A DNA stretch of 64,000 nt from Gemmatimonas sp. UBA7669 (GTDB lineage Bacteria > Gemmatimonadota > Gemmatimonadetes > Gemmatimonadales > Gemmatimonadaceae): positions 1 to 64,000 of the forward strand of contig NZ_DLHL01000054.1 of NCBI RefSeq assembly GCF_002483225.1, in the 5' to 3' direction. Shown here piece by piece: positions 22,915 to 32,548 of this stretch (position 1 is its first letter; every line of letters begins with the position of its first letter). A model generated the notes under the pieces. It saw only the letters and a list, made by a program, of their open reading frames with translations. It did not search any database and had not been told where the DNA came from. Position numbers and translations under genes: made by a program.

Positions 22915-24666
22915 ATGTTGCGCACGCCGTGCGTTCCACCGCGCTCCTGGTCTCGCGTCGCGCGATCGGCGACGCTGTCGGCCACTCTGTCGGCGGCACT
23001 GTCAGCCACGACTCTGGCCGCGGTCTGCGCAGCATCGCTCGTGGCGCTTGTTCCTGCGGCCGCCGCGGCGCAGGCAGTGACCGGCGTGGGAGAAGACGCC
23101 ATCCCGGTACCGCGTGGCAGTCTGCGCATCGGCACCGGCGGCCTGTGGAACGATTATCGCGAGGCCTGGTCGCGCGAGTCCCCTGGTGGAGCGTATGGTA
23201 GAGGACCGCTGCTTGGTGCCTTGAACACCGACCGCCTTGGCACCGGCATACTGGCCACGTTGAGCGATGCGGAGCTGGCGCTGCGCACCCTCACCGGTCA
23301 GAGCACGTTTCAGTTGTCCATGGGCCCGCTTGAGGCGCGCGGCCAGGTGCGGCAGAGCATCGCCCCCATCACCCTCGACTATGGCGTCACACGCCGCTTC
23401 TCAGTGCGGCTCGTCGTGCCGTACGTCGAATCGCGCGACGCGACGCAGTTCGTGTTGAACCGCACCGGCCTCGGGGCCAATGTGGGCGCCAATCCCGCGT
23501 TCGGCACCACGGGGGCTGCGGCGCGGGCCATCAACGGCTCCTTGGTCACGCAGATTGCCACGGCCCGCACACAGTTGGCGGCAGAAATCACGCGCTGCGC
23601 CGATGTCGCGGCTACGGGCTGCGATGCCATTCGCGCCGATCCGGCGCGTGCACAGGCCTTGCTGGGCCGCGCGCAGGACATCCGCAGTGCCCTGTTGACC
23701 GTGTATGGCGATGCGTCGCGTGGGGGCGCGCCCGTGGTGCCGATCACCGGCAGTGCGCTGCACACGACCATCGTCGGCACGATGACGTCGCTGCGTGACG
23801 ACTTCACGGCCTTCGGTGTGTCCGCACTGACGGCCACGGGACCATCACCGGCGGCGCTGATTTACGGTCCCGCGGGCATCACCAACATTGCCAGCGACAC
23901 GGCGTTTGGCGTGGGCTACGAGCGTCTGGGTGATACGCGGCGCGCGGGCATCGGCGACATCGACCTCACTGCCACGTGGCTGCTGTGGGACACGTTCCGC
24001 GCCGATCAGGTCGCCCGCCTGCTCGCGCCTCGTCGGGGCATACGGAGCGCCATCAGTGCCGGATGGCGCTTCGGGACGGCGGGTGCAGATCGCACGGAAG
24101 ACGCCTTCGATGTACCCATTGGCGAAGGCGCGAATGCACTGCTGCTGCGCAGCACCACCGACCTCCTCCTGAACAACTGGGCATGGATGAGCGCCACTCT
24201 CCGCGTGGTGCGGCCCCTCGAAGACGAGATCGTGGCCATTGTCCCCCCGCGTGACATCGCGAATACGTTCAGCGGGCCAATCAGCGTCGGGGCCACGACG
24301 CGCTCGCTTGGACAGCGCATGGATATCGAGCTCATGCCCCGCGTGGCGGTTGGTTCGTTCTTCGGACTGGCCGCCGGCGTCATCCATCGGCGCTGGAGCA
24401 ACGATCAGTACTCCGCCACGCCGATTGGCGAGACGCCAAGCAATCCCGCCATCACGTCGTGGACCGTGCCGTCCCGCAGTCTGACGTCGGGCACGGTTGG
24501 CGTGACCTTCTCTTCGCTGGCAAGCTACGCGCGCCGGCGCTCGCGCATCCCCGCCGAAGTCATTTACACGCACCAGTTCCCGCTGTCGGGATCAGGCGGC
24601 TTTGTACCGGCCGTCTCCAGTGACCGCCTCGAGCTGCGCGTTTACACGGGCTTTCCGCGCCGCTGA
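22915..24666 (+). CDS. Exported protein, probable outer-membrane barrel-like
   Basis: About 583 residues (594 if GTG 22882 is used). The N-terminus carries a long signal peptide: basic start, low-complexity Ala/Ser/Leu/Thr stretch (ATLSATLSAALSATTLAAVC) and an AAAAAQA cleavage region. The mature part has alternating polar/hydrophobic strands (GSLRIGTGGLWNDYREAW; RRFSVRLVVPYVESRDATQF) and ends LELRVYTGFPRR, as many beta-barrels do. A ~100-residue Ala-rich helical insert lies near 210-320. No family recognised; transporter or porin-like roles are possible. The last 25 bp overlap the converging recN. Confidence 0.55.
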   Translation: MLRTPCVPPRSWSRVARSATLSATLSAALSATTLAAVCAASLVALVPAAAAAQAVTGVGEDAIPVPRGSLRIGTGGLWNDYREAWSRESPGGAYGRGPLLGALNTDRLGTGILATLSDAELALRTLTGQSTFQLSMGPLEARGQVRQSIAPITLDYGVTRRFSVRLVVPYVESRDATQFVLNRTGLGANVGANPAFGTTGAAARAINGSLVTQIATARTQLAAEITRCADVAATGCDAIRADPARAQALLGRAQDIRSALLTVYGDASRGGAPVVPITGSALHTTIVGTMTSLRDDFTAFGVSALTATGPSPAALIYGPAGITNIASDTAFGVGYERLGDTRRAGIGDIDLTATWLLWDTFRADQVARLLAPRRGIRSAISAGWRFGTAGADRTEDAFDVPIGEGANALLLRSTTDLLLNNWAWMSATLRVVRPLEDEIVAIVPPRDIANTFSGPISVGATTRSLGQRMDIELMPRVAVGSFFGLAAGVIHRRWSNDQYSATPIGETPSNPAITSWTVPSRSLTSGTVGVTFSSLASYARRRSRIPAEVIYTHQFPLSGSGGFVPAVSSDRLELRVYTGFPRR

Positions 24667-26405
24667 GGACCCTTGCGCGTCCGGGACGCGGACGAAGACA
24701 CGGACGCGCCTTCTGCGTCGGCCGCCGGAATTGGTTCCACATCTTCACCGCGCTCGATGAGTTCCCGCGCATGGGCGCGACTCACCTCGCGATCGGCATC
24801 GCCTCCCAACATGCGCGCCACTTCCGTGATGCGCGCATCGCCGGTCACGACAGTGGTGTCGGCCGTGGTGACGGTACCCACCGCGCTCTTGTGCACCACC
24901 ACATGGTGATGCGCACGCGCCGCGATCTGCGCGAGATGCGATATGGCCAGCACCTGATGATGTGACGCCACCCGGCGCATGAGCGCCCCCACCTGCCAGG
25001 CCACGGCGCCACCCACGCCGGCATCCACTTCGTCGAACACCAACGTCGGTACGGCCTGTAGTCGCGCCAGCACCGTGCTCATGGCCAGCAACACACGCGC
25101 CAGTTCACCGCCGGAGGCGATGCGCCCGAGTGGCCGCAGTTCGGCGCCGGCATTGAGCGCCGCCACAAACTGCACGGCCTCAGCACCGCGAGGCCCGATC
25201 TCGGACAGTCGTTCGAATACCACATCCACGCGTCCGTCAGGCATGCCGAGCTCCGGCAACAGTCCCGACACGGCCTGCGCGTAGTGACGTGCCCCGCCCT
25301 GGCGAAGTCGCGTCAGTTCGGCGGCCACCTCCACCAGTGCCCCCTCTGCGGCCGCGCGTGCGTCGGCGATGGCTGCGAGGTCGAGCTCACCACTATCCAC
25401 AAGTTCCAGTTCGGCCCGCGCGTTGGCCGCTGTGGTGAGCACCTCCGGCAACGAGGGACCATACTTGCGCATCAGACCGAGCAGCGCATCACGACGGCGC
25501 TCGAGCGCCCTGAGCCGCTCCGGATCAGCCTCAATCCCTTCAGCGTAGGTTTCGAGCTCTCGCGCCAGTTCTTCCAGCGAATACACGGCCGCGTCAAAGC
25601 CGGACTGCAACGCACCCGTGTCCGCATCAATGCGCGCGAGTGACGAAAGGGCGCGTCGCACGCCCGCCAATCGCGACAGCGCGGCACGCTCGTCGCCGGC
25701 AATGGCCTGCGCGGCCTGTGCCGCGAGCCCCTGCAGTTCCTCTGCATGCGACAGCCGACGGATCTCGGCCTCCAGCGTGTCATCCTCTCCCACGACCGGA
25801 TTGACGTCGTCCACTTCGCGCACGACGAAGCGCAAGTAGTCGGCCCGCCGGGCGGCCTCCTGGCGGCGGGCCTCGAGCTCACGCTCACGACGCCGCAACG
25901 AGTCGAGCGTGTTGTACGCCTCGGCGACCCGACGCCGCACATCATCGGCCTGTACGTAGGCATCGAGCAGGTCACGCTGATGCTCGGCATCGAGCAACTG
26001 CCGGGCATCATGCTGCCCGTGAACCGTGACGAGATGTGCGCCGATCTGCGCGAGTACGGCGGCGGTCACCGGCGAGCCGTTGATCCAGGCCCGCGAGCGA
26101 CCCTGCGCGGCCACTTCCCGCTTGAGGACGAGCAAGTCGTCGTCACACTCGATGCCCAGCGTGTCGAGCTGCGAACGCAGACCCGGCTGTGCACCGATAT
26201 CAAACACCCCTTCCACCGTGGCGCGTTCGGCTCCCTGCCGCACGCGGTCAGCCGCTGCACGTTCGCCCAGCAGCATGCCAAGGGCGCCGATGATGAGGGA
26301 CTTGCCTGCACCGGTTTCACCGGTGAGGACATTGAGGCCAGGAGCGAGCGGCAACACGACCGTATCGATGACGGCCACATTGCGAATGCGCAGTTCGACG
26401 AGCAT
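24642..26405 (-). CDS. recN: DNA repair protein RecN
   Basis: A 587-residue SMC-like ATPase that acts early in double-strand break repair. Walker A is GETGAGKS at residues 29-36 after the typical opening MLVELRIRNVAVIDTVVLPL. Long coiled-coil arms span ~150-370. The C-terminal lobe holds the signature region LGRIASGGELARVLLAMSTV and Walker B LVFDEVDAGVGG. ATG 26405 is 44 bp after nadK and is preferred over 26489, inside nadK. The last ~40 residues are a charged Ser/Arg tail. The 3' end overlaps the converging gene by 25 bp. Confidence 0.93.
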   Translation of the reverse strand: MLVELRIRNVAVIDTVVLPLAPGLNVLTGETGAGKSLIIGALGMLLGERAAADRVRQGAERATVEGVFDIGAQPGLRSQLDTLGIECDDDLLVLKREVAAQGRSRAWINGSPVTAAVLAQIGAHLVTVHGQHDARQLLDAEHQRDLLDAYVQADDVRRRVAEAYNTLDSLRRRERELEARRQEAARRADYLRFVVREVDDVNPVVGEDDTLEAEIRRLSHAEELQGLAAQAAQAIAGDERAALSRLAGVRRALSSLARIDADTGALQSGFDAAVYSLEELARELETYAEGIEADPERLRALERRRDALLGLMRKYGPSLPEVLTTAANARAELELVDSGELDLAAIADARAAAEGALVEVAAELTRLRQGGARHYAQAVSGLLPELGMPDGRVDVVFERLSEIGPRGAEAVQFVAALNAGAELRPLGRIASGGELARVLLAMSTVLARLQAVPTLVFDEVDAGVGGAVAWQVGALMRRVASHHQVLAISHLAQIAARAHHHVVVHKSAVGTVTTADTTVVTGDARITEVARMLGGDADREVSRAHARELIERGEDVEPIPAADAEGASVSSSASRTRKGPQRRGKPV

Positions 26406-26449
26406 GCCGAGTGACTCCCCTCTTGGCGAATCCGCAGCGCGGAAGACGA

Positions 26450-27319
26450 TCAGGCCGTGTCGCCGTCGCGCTCGGTGAGACCACCCCAACCCAGCTTGCG
26501 GCGCAGACGCGAATAGAACGTGGTACCGGGGAAGCGCACGATCTGTACCGGGTTGCGGGACCGACGCACCACCAGCGATTCCCCACCAGTGAAGGTAGTG
26601 CCCACCTGGCCGTCGATTGTCACCAAAAGTTCTTCAGGCCCATCATCTGCACGCACCTTGACCTCCACCTGCGGCGGCAGCACCAGCGGCCGCATGGCGA
26701 GCGTGTGTGGAGACACCGGCGTCAGCACGATGCTCTCGAATGTGGGCACCACGATGGGTCCACCCGCTGAGAGCGAGTATCCGGTGGAACCGGTCGGCGT
26801 GGAGATGATGAGTCCATCGGCCGAGTAGGAGCCGATGAGTTCCTCGTCGACGATGACCGAGAAGCGCACCACACGTGCGAAGCCGCCCTTGTGCAGCACC
26901 ACGTCGTTGAGCGCACGCCAACTGCACTTCTCGTCACCAGTCTGATCAATGGCACAGGACTCGAGGGTCATGCGTGGCTCGGAGATGTACTCGCCCCGCG
27001 CAAAGCGACGCACGCCGTCCTCGAATTCGCTGCCGCTGCAACTGGTGAGGAAGCCCAACCGACCGAGGTTGATCCCGAGAATCGGGACCGAATGCCCCTC
27101 CAGCAGTCGCGCCCCTCGCAGCAGGGTGCCATCCCCACCGAGCGTGATGAGCGCATCTACCGACGAGGCGTTGCCGAGGCGCTCGCCCTCTTCGGCGACC
27201 TCCCACAAATCGTCTTCGAACGCGAGCGTGAGCCCGAGCGAGGGAGCGATGTCCAGCAGCGTGCCGAGAATGGCCGGCAGGCCGACATAACCGCGATGGC
27301 CGACGACGCCGACCCGCAT
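26450..27319 (-). CDS. nadK: NAD kinase
   Basis: A 289-residue ATP-NAD kinase that makes NADP+. The conserved GGDGTLLRGARL is at residues 61-72 (ATP/NAD-binding Gly-rich and catalytic Asp), followed by INLGRLGFL and the NAD-site block YSADGLIISTPTGSTGYSLS near 160-180, then AGGPIV. The ATG lies in TGATG at the dxs stop, so the two are coupled. A longer in-frame extension upstream lies within dxs and is not used. It is part of the rny-to-recN leftward operon. Confidence 0.93.
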   Translation of the reverse strand: MRVGVVGHRGYVGLPAILGTLLDIAPSLGLTLAFEDDLWEVAEEGERLGNASSVDALITLGGDGTLLRGARLLEGHSVPILGINLGRLGFLTSCSGSEFEDGVRRFARGEYISEPRMTLESCAIDQTGDEKCSWRALNDVVLHKGGFARVVRFSVIVDEELIGSYSADGLIISTPTGSTGYSLSAGGPIVVPTFESIVLTPVSPHTLAMRPLVLPPQVEVKVRADDGPEELLVTIDGQVGTTFTGGESLVVRRSRNPVQIVRFPGTTFYSRLRRKLGWGGLTERDGDTA

Positions 27320-29211
27320 CAGCCGGCGAAGGCTTCCTGATCCCGCAACGCGCGTACCCGATCGGCGATGCCGGCCGGGTCGAGGCCAAGCATGGCCAGC
27401 TGCTTCTTGCGCGGCGCGGCGTAGATGATGCGATCGGGTACGCCATGCACCGCAGTGCGCACCTGTGGCGCCAGCCGTTGCACGATGGCCGACATATACG
27501 CACCGAAGCCGTTCGTCACCACGCCTTCCTCCACCATGAGCACCTGCGAGTGCTCCGCGAGGATGGCATCGAGGGTGGCGGCATCGTAGGGCTTGATGTA
27601 GCGGCAATTGACGACCGTGACATCGAGGCCTTCGCTGGCGAGCTGCGTGGCGGCGGCCATGGACGGCTCGACCATGGTGCCGACCGAAAGAATGGCGACG
27701 TCGCGGCCGCGGCGCAGCACTTCCCAGGTGGCGTAGGGCACTGCAGGCACATCGGCAAACGCCGGCGGCTCGTCCGGTGTGACATCACGCGGATAGCGGA
27801 AGCAGAACGGCCCGTCCTCATGCTCGACGGCCGCCCGCAACAGTCCGAGCAACTCGGTACCGTTGCGCGGTGCCGTCACGGTCATGTTGGGCACCGTGAG
27901 CATGTAGGGGATGTCGTAGAGCCCCATGTGCGTCTCGCCATCTTCTCCGACGAGTCCGGCGCGGTCCATGGCAAACACCACTGGCAGCTTCTGCAACGCC
28001 GCGTCGTGAATGATGTTGTCATAGCCGCGCTGCAGGAACGTGGAGTAGATGGTGACGATGGGGCGCACGCCGCGCGTGGCGAGGCCCGCCGCAAACGTCA
28101 CACCGTGTCCCTCGGCGATCCCCACATCGAAGAACCGCTCAGGAAAGGCTTTGGCGAAGGCCGCCGTGCCCGTCCCACCGGGCATGGCCGCCGTGATCAC
28201 GGCCACGTCTTTGCGTTCCGCACCGAGTTCCGCGAGGCCCTTGCCGTACACGGCGGTGTAGGCCGGATTGCCCGATGTGGCGTTGAGCACCTTGCCCGTC
28301 GCGGGATCGTGCCCCGGCGGCAAGGCGTGCCACTTCTCCCCGTGATCACCGGCAGGGAAGCCACGGCCCTTCTGCGTGATGACGTGCACGAGTCGCGGCG
28401 TATTCATGCCACGCACGGCCGAGAACGTATCGAGCAGCGCATCGATGTCGTGGCCGTCAATGGGTCCGAAGTAGCGGAAGCCCAGTTCCTCGAACAGTAC
28501 GCCGGGCGTCAGGAACGACTTGACGCTCTCTTCCCACTTGCGCAGCAAAGTGCCGGCCGACTGGAACGGACCGGGGGCCTGGTCGACAATCTCGCCGATG
28601 CGCGAACGCAGCCGGTTGTACAGCGGATTGCGCTGGATGCTGGTGAGATACTTGTGCATCGCACCGACATTGGGCGCGATGGACATCTCGTTGTCGTTGA
28701 GCACGACGATGATGTCACGATCGCTGTGACCGGCGTTGTTGAGCCCCTCGTATGCGAGCCCAGAACCCAGCGAGCCATCACCGATGACCGCCGCGACCTT
28801 GAACTGCTCACCCATGACGTCGCGACCTGCGGCCATGCCAAGCGCCGCAGAAATCGCGGTGGCGGCGTGGCCCGCGCCGAAGGTGTCGTACTCACTCTCG
28901 GTGCGCTTGAGGAAGCCGGAAAGCCCGCCTTCCTGCCGCAGCGTCTCCAGCTGGTCGTTACGGCCCGTCAGCAACTTGTGCGGATAGCCCTGATGTCCGA
29001 CATCCCACACGATCTGGTCGTTGGGCGTGTCAAACACGGCGTGCAGGGCGATGGTGAGCTCCACCACGCCAAGACCGGCTCCGATGTGCCCGCCCGTTCG
29101 GGAGCAGACGTCGATAAGCCGCTCGCGCATTTCCTGCGCCAGCAGGCGCAGGTCGTCGCGCGAGAGGCGTCGCACGTCAGCGGGTGAAGCGATGCCAGGG
29201 AGTAGGGACAT
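27319..29211 (-). CDS. dxs: 1-deoxy-D-xylulose-5-phosphate synthase
   Basis: A 630-residue thiamine-diphosphate enzyme that condenses pyruvate with glyceraldehyde-3-phosphate, the first step of the MEP isoprenoid pathway. Seen: HIGAGLGVVELTIALH, the ThDP/Mg motif GDGSLGSGLAYEGLNNAGH, the second domain with GIAEGHGVTFAAGLATRG, and the transketolase C-terminal domain ending in NGFGAYMSAIVQRLAP. ATG 29211 is preferred; TTG 29247 would overlap ispA. It follows the prenyl synthase gene by 19 bp, so precursor and chain-building enzymes are made together. Confidence 0.95.
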   Translation of the reverse strand: MSLLPGIASPADVRRLSRDDLRLLAQEMRERLIDVCSRTGGHIGAGLGVVELTIALHAVFDTPNDQIVWDVGHQGYPHKLLTGRNDQLETLRQEGGLSGFLKRTESEYDTFGAGHAATAISAALGMAAGRDVMGEQFKVAAVIGDGSLGSGLAYEGLNNAGHSDRDIIVVLNDNEMSIAPNVGAMHKYLTSIQRNPLYNRLRSRIGEIVDQAPGPFQSAGTLLRKWEESVKSFLTPGVLFEELGFRYFGPIDGHDIDALLDTFSAVRGMNTPRLVHVITQKGRGFPAGDHGEKWHALPPGHDPATGKVLNATSGNPAYTAVYGKGLAELGAERKDVAVITAAMPGGTGTAAFAKAFPERFFDVGIAEGHGVTFAAGLATRGVRPIVTIYSTFLQRGYDNIIHDAALQKLPVVFAMDRAGLVGEDGETHMGLYDIPYMLTVPNMTVTAPRNGTELLGLLRAAVEHEDGPFCFRYPRDVTPDEPPAFADVPAVPYATWEVLRRGRDVAILSVGTMVEPSMAAATQLASEGLDVTVVNCRYIKPYDAATLDAILAEHSQVLMVEEGVVTNGFGAYMSAIVQRLAPQVRTAVHGVPDRIIYAAPRKKQLAMLGLDPAGIADRVRALRDQEAFAG

Positions 29212-29230
29212 GGGAAGAGATGCTGAAGGG

Positions 29231-30160
<930 letters not shown>

Positions 30161-30165
30161 GGCGC

Positions 30166-30387
30166 TCAGCGCTCGAACTCCACGAGATCGAAGGAGCCGT
30201 CGGCGGCTTCCGCCAACTGCTGCACCCGCGCGTCTACCGTTTTGAGAGCCGCCGAGGCGGAACGCAGATGGGTGATGCCTTCTTCGAACAATCGGAGCGA
30301 CCGGTCCAAGTCCAGCTCGTTGCGCTCCAGCTCGCGGACAATGTCCTCGAGACGCGCCAACGACTGCTCGAACGGGATGTCACTCAT
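30166..30387 (-). CDS. xseB: Exodeoxyribonuclease VII small subunit
   Basis: A 73-residue helical protein, normal for the family. The conserved opening PFEQSLARLEDIVRELERNE and the LDRSLRLFEEGITHLRSA helix are present. Multiple XseB chains cap one XseA to make the ExoVII single-strand nuclease. Its ATG overlaps the xseA stop by 4 bp. Confidence 0.92.
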   Translation of the reverse strand: MSDIPFEQSLARLEDIVRELERNELDLDRSLRLFEEGITHLRSASAALKTVDARVQQLAEAADGSFDLVEFER

Positions 30388-31634
30388 GTAAGCTCCTCGG
30401 ACTTCATGGGGCCTTCGACCTCCGGCGACAGGTTCGGTCGTGCACGATGCCCAGTCACGACGGCGTCCACGAGGCCGTCCCGCACCCAGAGCTCGAAGGC
30501 TTCTCCACGAACAAACTCCGCACTCCTGCTCAAAGTAGCACCGCCAGCCGTCCGCGCCACCACAAATCCTCTCGCGAGCGTTTCCAGCGGCGACAGGGCC
30601 TGCAGCTGGGACGCGAGGGCGCTGAGCCGCGCCTCACGCCGCTCCACGTTGCGTCGCGCCGCCAGTGCCAGGCGCTGACGCACCTGGCGGAGCGCCGCCA
30701 CCGCCCGATCCTCACGACGCTGCGCCGCCGACACCAACCGTTTGGCCAACGCGTCCACGCGAGCCAGGGTTTCTCGGCGAGACGGGACCGCCAGTTCGGC
30801 AGCCGCAGAGGGTGTTGCGGCACGCACGTCGGCCACCAAATCGCAGAGACTGATGTCTGTTTCGTGGCCAACGGCTGACACGGTGGGCAGCGGGCACTGG
30901 GCCAGCGCGCGCGCCACCCGTTCGTCGTTGAAGGCCCACAGGTCCTCACGCGAGCCGCCACCCCGCCCCATGATGACGAGGTCCGCCTCGCCCCAGCGCG
31001 CCACCTGTTCGAGTGCCTGAATGAGGGACTCGGGCGCACCCTCGCCCTGCACCTTGGCCGGCACCACCACCAACTCCACGTCGGCGCTTCGCCCACGGGT
31101 GACGGTGATGATGTCATGCAGCGCCGCACCATCGGGGCTGGTGATGACCGCGATCCGACGAGGAAAGGCAGGCAGTGGCCGTTTGCGCGAGGGGTCAAGC
31201 AGCCCATCACGCTCAAGCCGCAAACGCGCCTGCTCCAAGGCCTTGCGCCACAGCCCATCACCTGCTGCCTCAAGTGCCCGCACCGAAAACTGCAGGTCGC
31301 CCCGCACCGGCCACACCGTCATCTGACCAAGTGCCATGACCGCCATGCCCTCATCGGGCGGCGCCGGAATGCGCTTGGCGGCCGAGCTCCAGATGACGCA
31401 GTTCACCTGCGCCTCGGCATCGCGCAGCGAGAAGTACCAATGGCCGTTGCGATGCGCCTTGAAGTTGGTGACTTCCCCGCGCACCCAAAGTGGCGGGAAC
31501 GCGCCCTCGATGAGATCCTTGGCCGCTGACGTGAGCGTGTGCACGGAAATCGCGCTCTCCGGCGCACTGCCCGGATTGTCCGCCACGTCGGTATGCACCG
31601 ACGGCCCGGAGCCGCTGGTGCGACGCGAGGCCAT
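30384..31634 (-). CDS. xseA: Exodeoxyribonuclease VII large subunit
   Basis: A 416-residue catalytic subunit. An N-terminal OB fold binds ssDNA (PLWVRGEVTNFKAHRNGHWY, then FSLRDAEAQVNCVIW). The nuclease domain shows ITSPDGAALHDIITVTRGR, GRGGGSREDLWAFNDE and VSAVGHETDISLCDLVADVR. A coiled-coil region and a short tail (SPLETLARGFVVAR) finish the chain. The first ~25 residues are a Ser/Gly leader. It follows folD after 2 bp. Confidence 0.93.
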   Translation of the reverse strand: MASRRTSGSGPSVHTDVADNPGSAPESAISVHTLTSAAKDLIEGAFPPLWVRGEVTNFKAHRNGHWYFSLRDAEAQVNCVIWSSAAKRIPAPPDEGMAVMALGQMTVWPVRGDLQFSVRALEAAGDGLWRKALEQARLRLERDGLLDPSRKRPLPAFPRRIAVITSPDGAALHDIITVTRGRSADVELVVVPAKVQGEGAPESLIQALEQVARWGEADLVIMGRGGGSREDLWAFNDERVARALAQCPLPTVSAVGHETDISLCDLVADVRAATPSAAAELAVPSRRETLARVDALAKRLVSAAQRREDRAVAALRQVRQRLALAARRNVERREARLSALASQLQALSPLETLARGFVVARTAGGATLSRSAEFVRGEAFELWVRDGLVDAVVTGHRARPNLSPEVEGPMKSEELT

Positions 31635-31636
31635 AG

Positions 31637-32548
31637 TCAGCGGGTACCCGCCAGTCCGGCAGACCCCATGAGGGTCCGTTCGGCCGCCCGCACCGTGTTG
31701 CGCAGCAGCATGGCGATGGTCATCGGCCCCACACCGCCAGGCACAGGCGTGATCTTCGACGCGACTTCAACGGCGCTGTCAAAGTGCACGTCGCCACAGA
31801 GGCGCGTTCCCTTGGCCCTGGTGGGGTCAGGCTTGGTATTCATGCCCACGTCGATTACCACCGCCCCGGGCTTGATCATGTCGCCCGTGATCATCTCGGC
31901 GCGCCCGATGGCCGCGATGAGGATGTCGGCGCGGCGGGTGTGGTAGGCGAGATCGCGCGTGCGGCTGTGGCAGACCGTGACCGTGGCATCACCACCGGCC
32001 CGCCCCTGCACCAACAGCGCCGCCATCGGCTTGCCGACGATGTTGCTGCGGCCCACCACTACCGCTTCGGCACCGCGCGTCTCCACGCCACTGCGCAGCA
32101 GCAACTCGATGACTCCGGCCGGCGTGCAGGACACGAAGCCGTCGGTATGCCCAATGAGCAGCTTGCCGACATTCTCCGGGTGAAACCCATCGACGTCCTT
32201 GTCGGGCCGGATATGCCGAATGACGGTGTCCGGATCAATGTGTTTGGGCAGCGGCATCTGCACGAGAATGCCATGCACCGTGGGGTCGGCATTGAGCTGC
32301 TCGACGAGCGCAAGCAGCTCGGCCTGCGAGGTGCTCGCCGGCAGGCGGATGGTGCCGCCAACCATGCCTGCCGCCTTGGAGGCCTTTTCCTTGGCGCCGA
32401 CGTACGTGGCACTGGCCGCATCGTCGCCGACCAGCACGACGGTCAATCCAGGCACCACGCCCTGGGCGCTGAGACGCAGTACGTCGGCCGCCACTTCGCC
32501 ACGAATCGCTTCCGCGATTGCTTTTCCATCGATCAGTTCAGCGCGCAA
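31637..32548 (-). CDS. folD: Bifunctional methylene-THF dehydrogenase/cyclohydrolase
   Basis: A 303-residue FolD, interconverting 5,10-methylene-, methenyl- and 10-formyl-tetrahydrofolate with NADP+. Characteristic segments are VGDDAASATYVGAKEKASKA (catalytic Lys), GILVQMPLPKHID, the NADP-binding VVGRSNIVGKPMAALLV and VIDVGMN near the end, with PGGVGPMTIAMLLRNT. It starts with TTG, overlapping the rny stop by 11 bp; no ATG is better placed. The cytosolic enzyme feeds purine, thymidylate and formyl-Met synthesis. Confidence 0.93.
   Translation of the reverse strand: MRAELIDGKAIAEAIRGEVAADVLRLSAQGVVPGLTVVLVGDDAASATYVGAKEKASKAAGMVGGTIRLPASTSQAELLALVEQLNADPTVHGILVQMPLPKHIDPDTVIRHIRPDKDVDGFHPENVGKLLIGHTDGFVSCTPAGVIELLLRSGVETRGAEAVVVGRSNIVGKPMAALLVQGRAGGDATVTVCHSRTRDLAYHTRRADILIAAIGRAEMITGDMIKPGAVVIDVGMNTKPDPTRAKGTRLCGDVHFDSAVEVASKITPVPGGVGPMTIAMLLRNTVRAAERTLMGSAGLAGTR

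Noticed and set aside
27445..29187. A 580-codon plus-strand frame across dxs
   Set aside because: Antisense to a full-length dxs; His/Arg/Gly-rich with no motifs, typical of reverse-frame reading in high-GC DNA.
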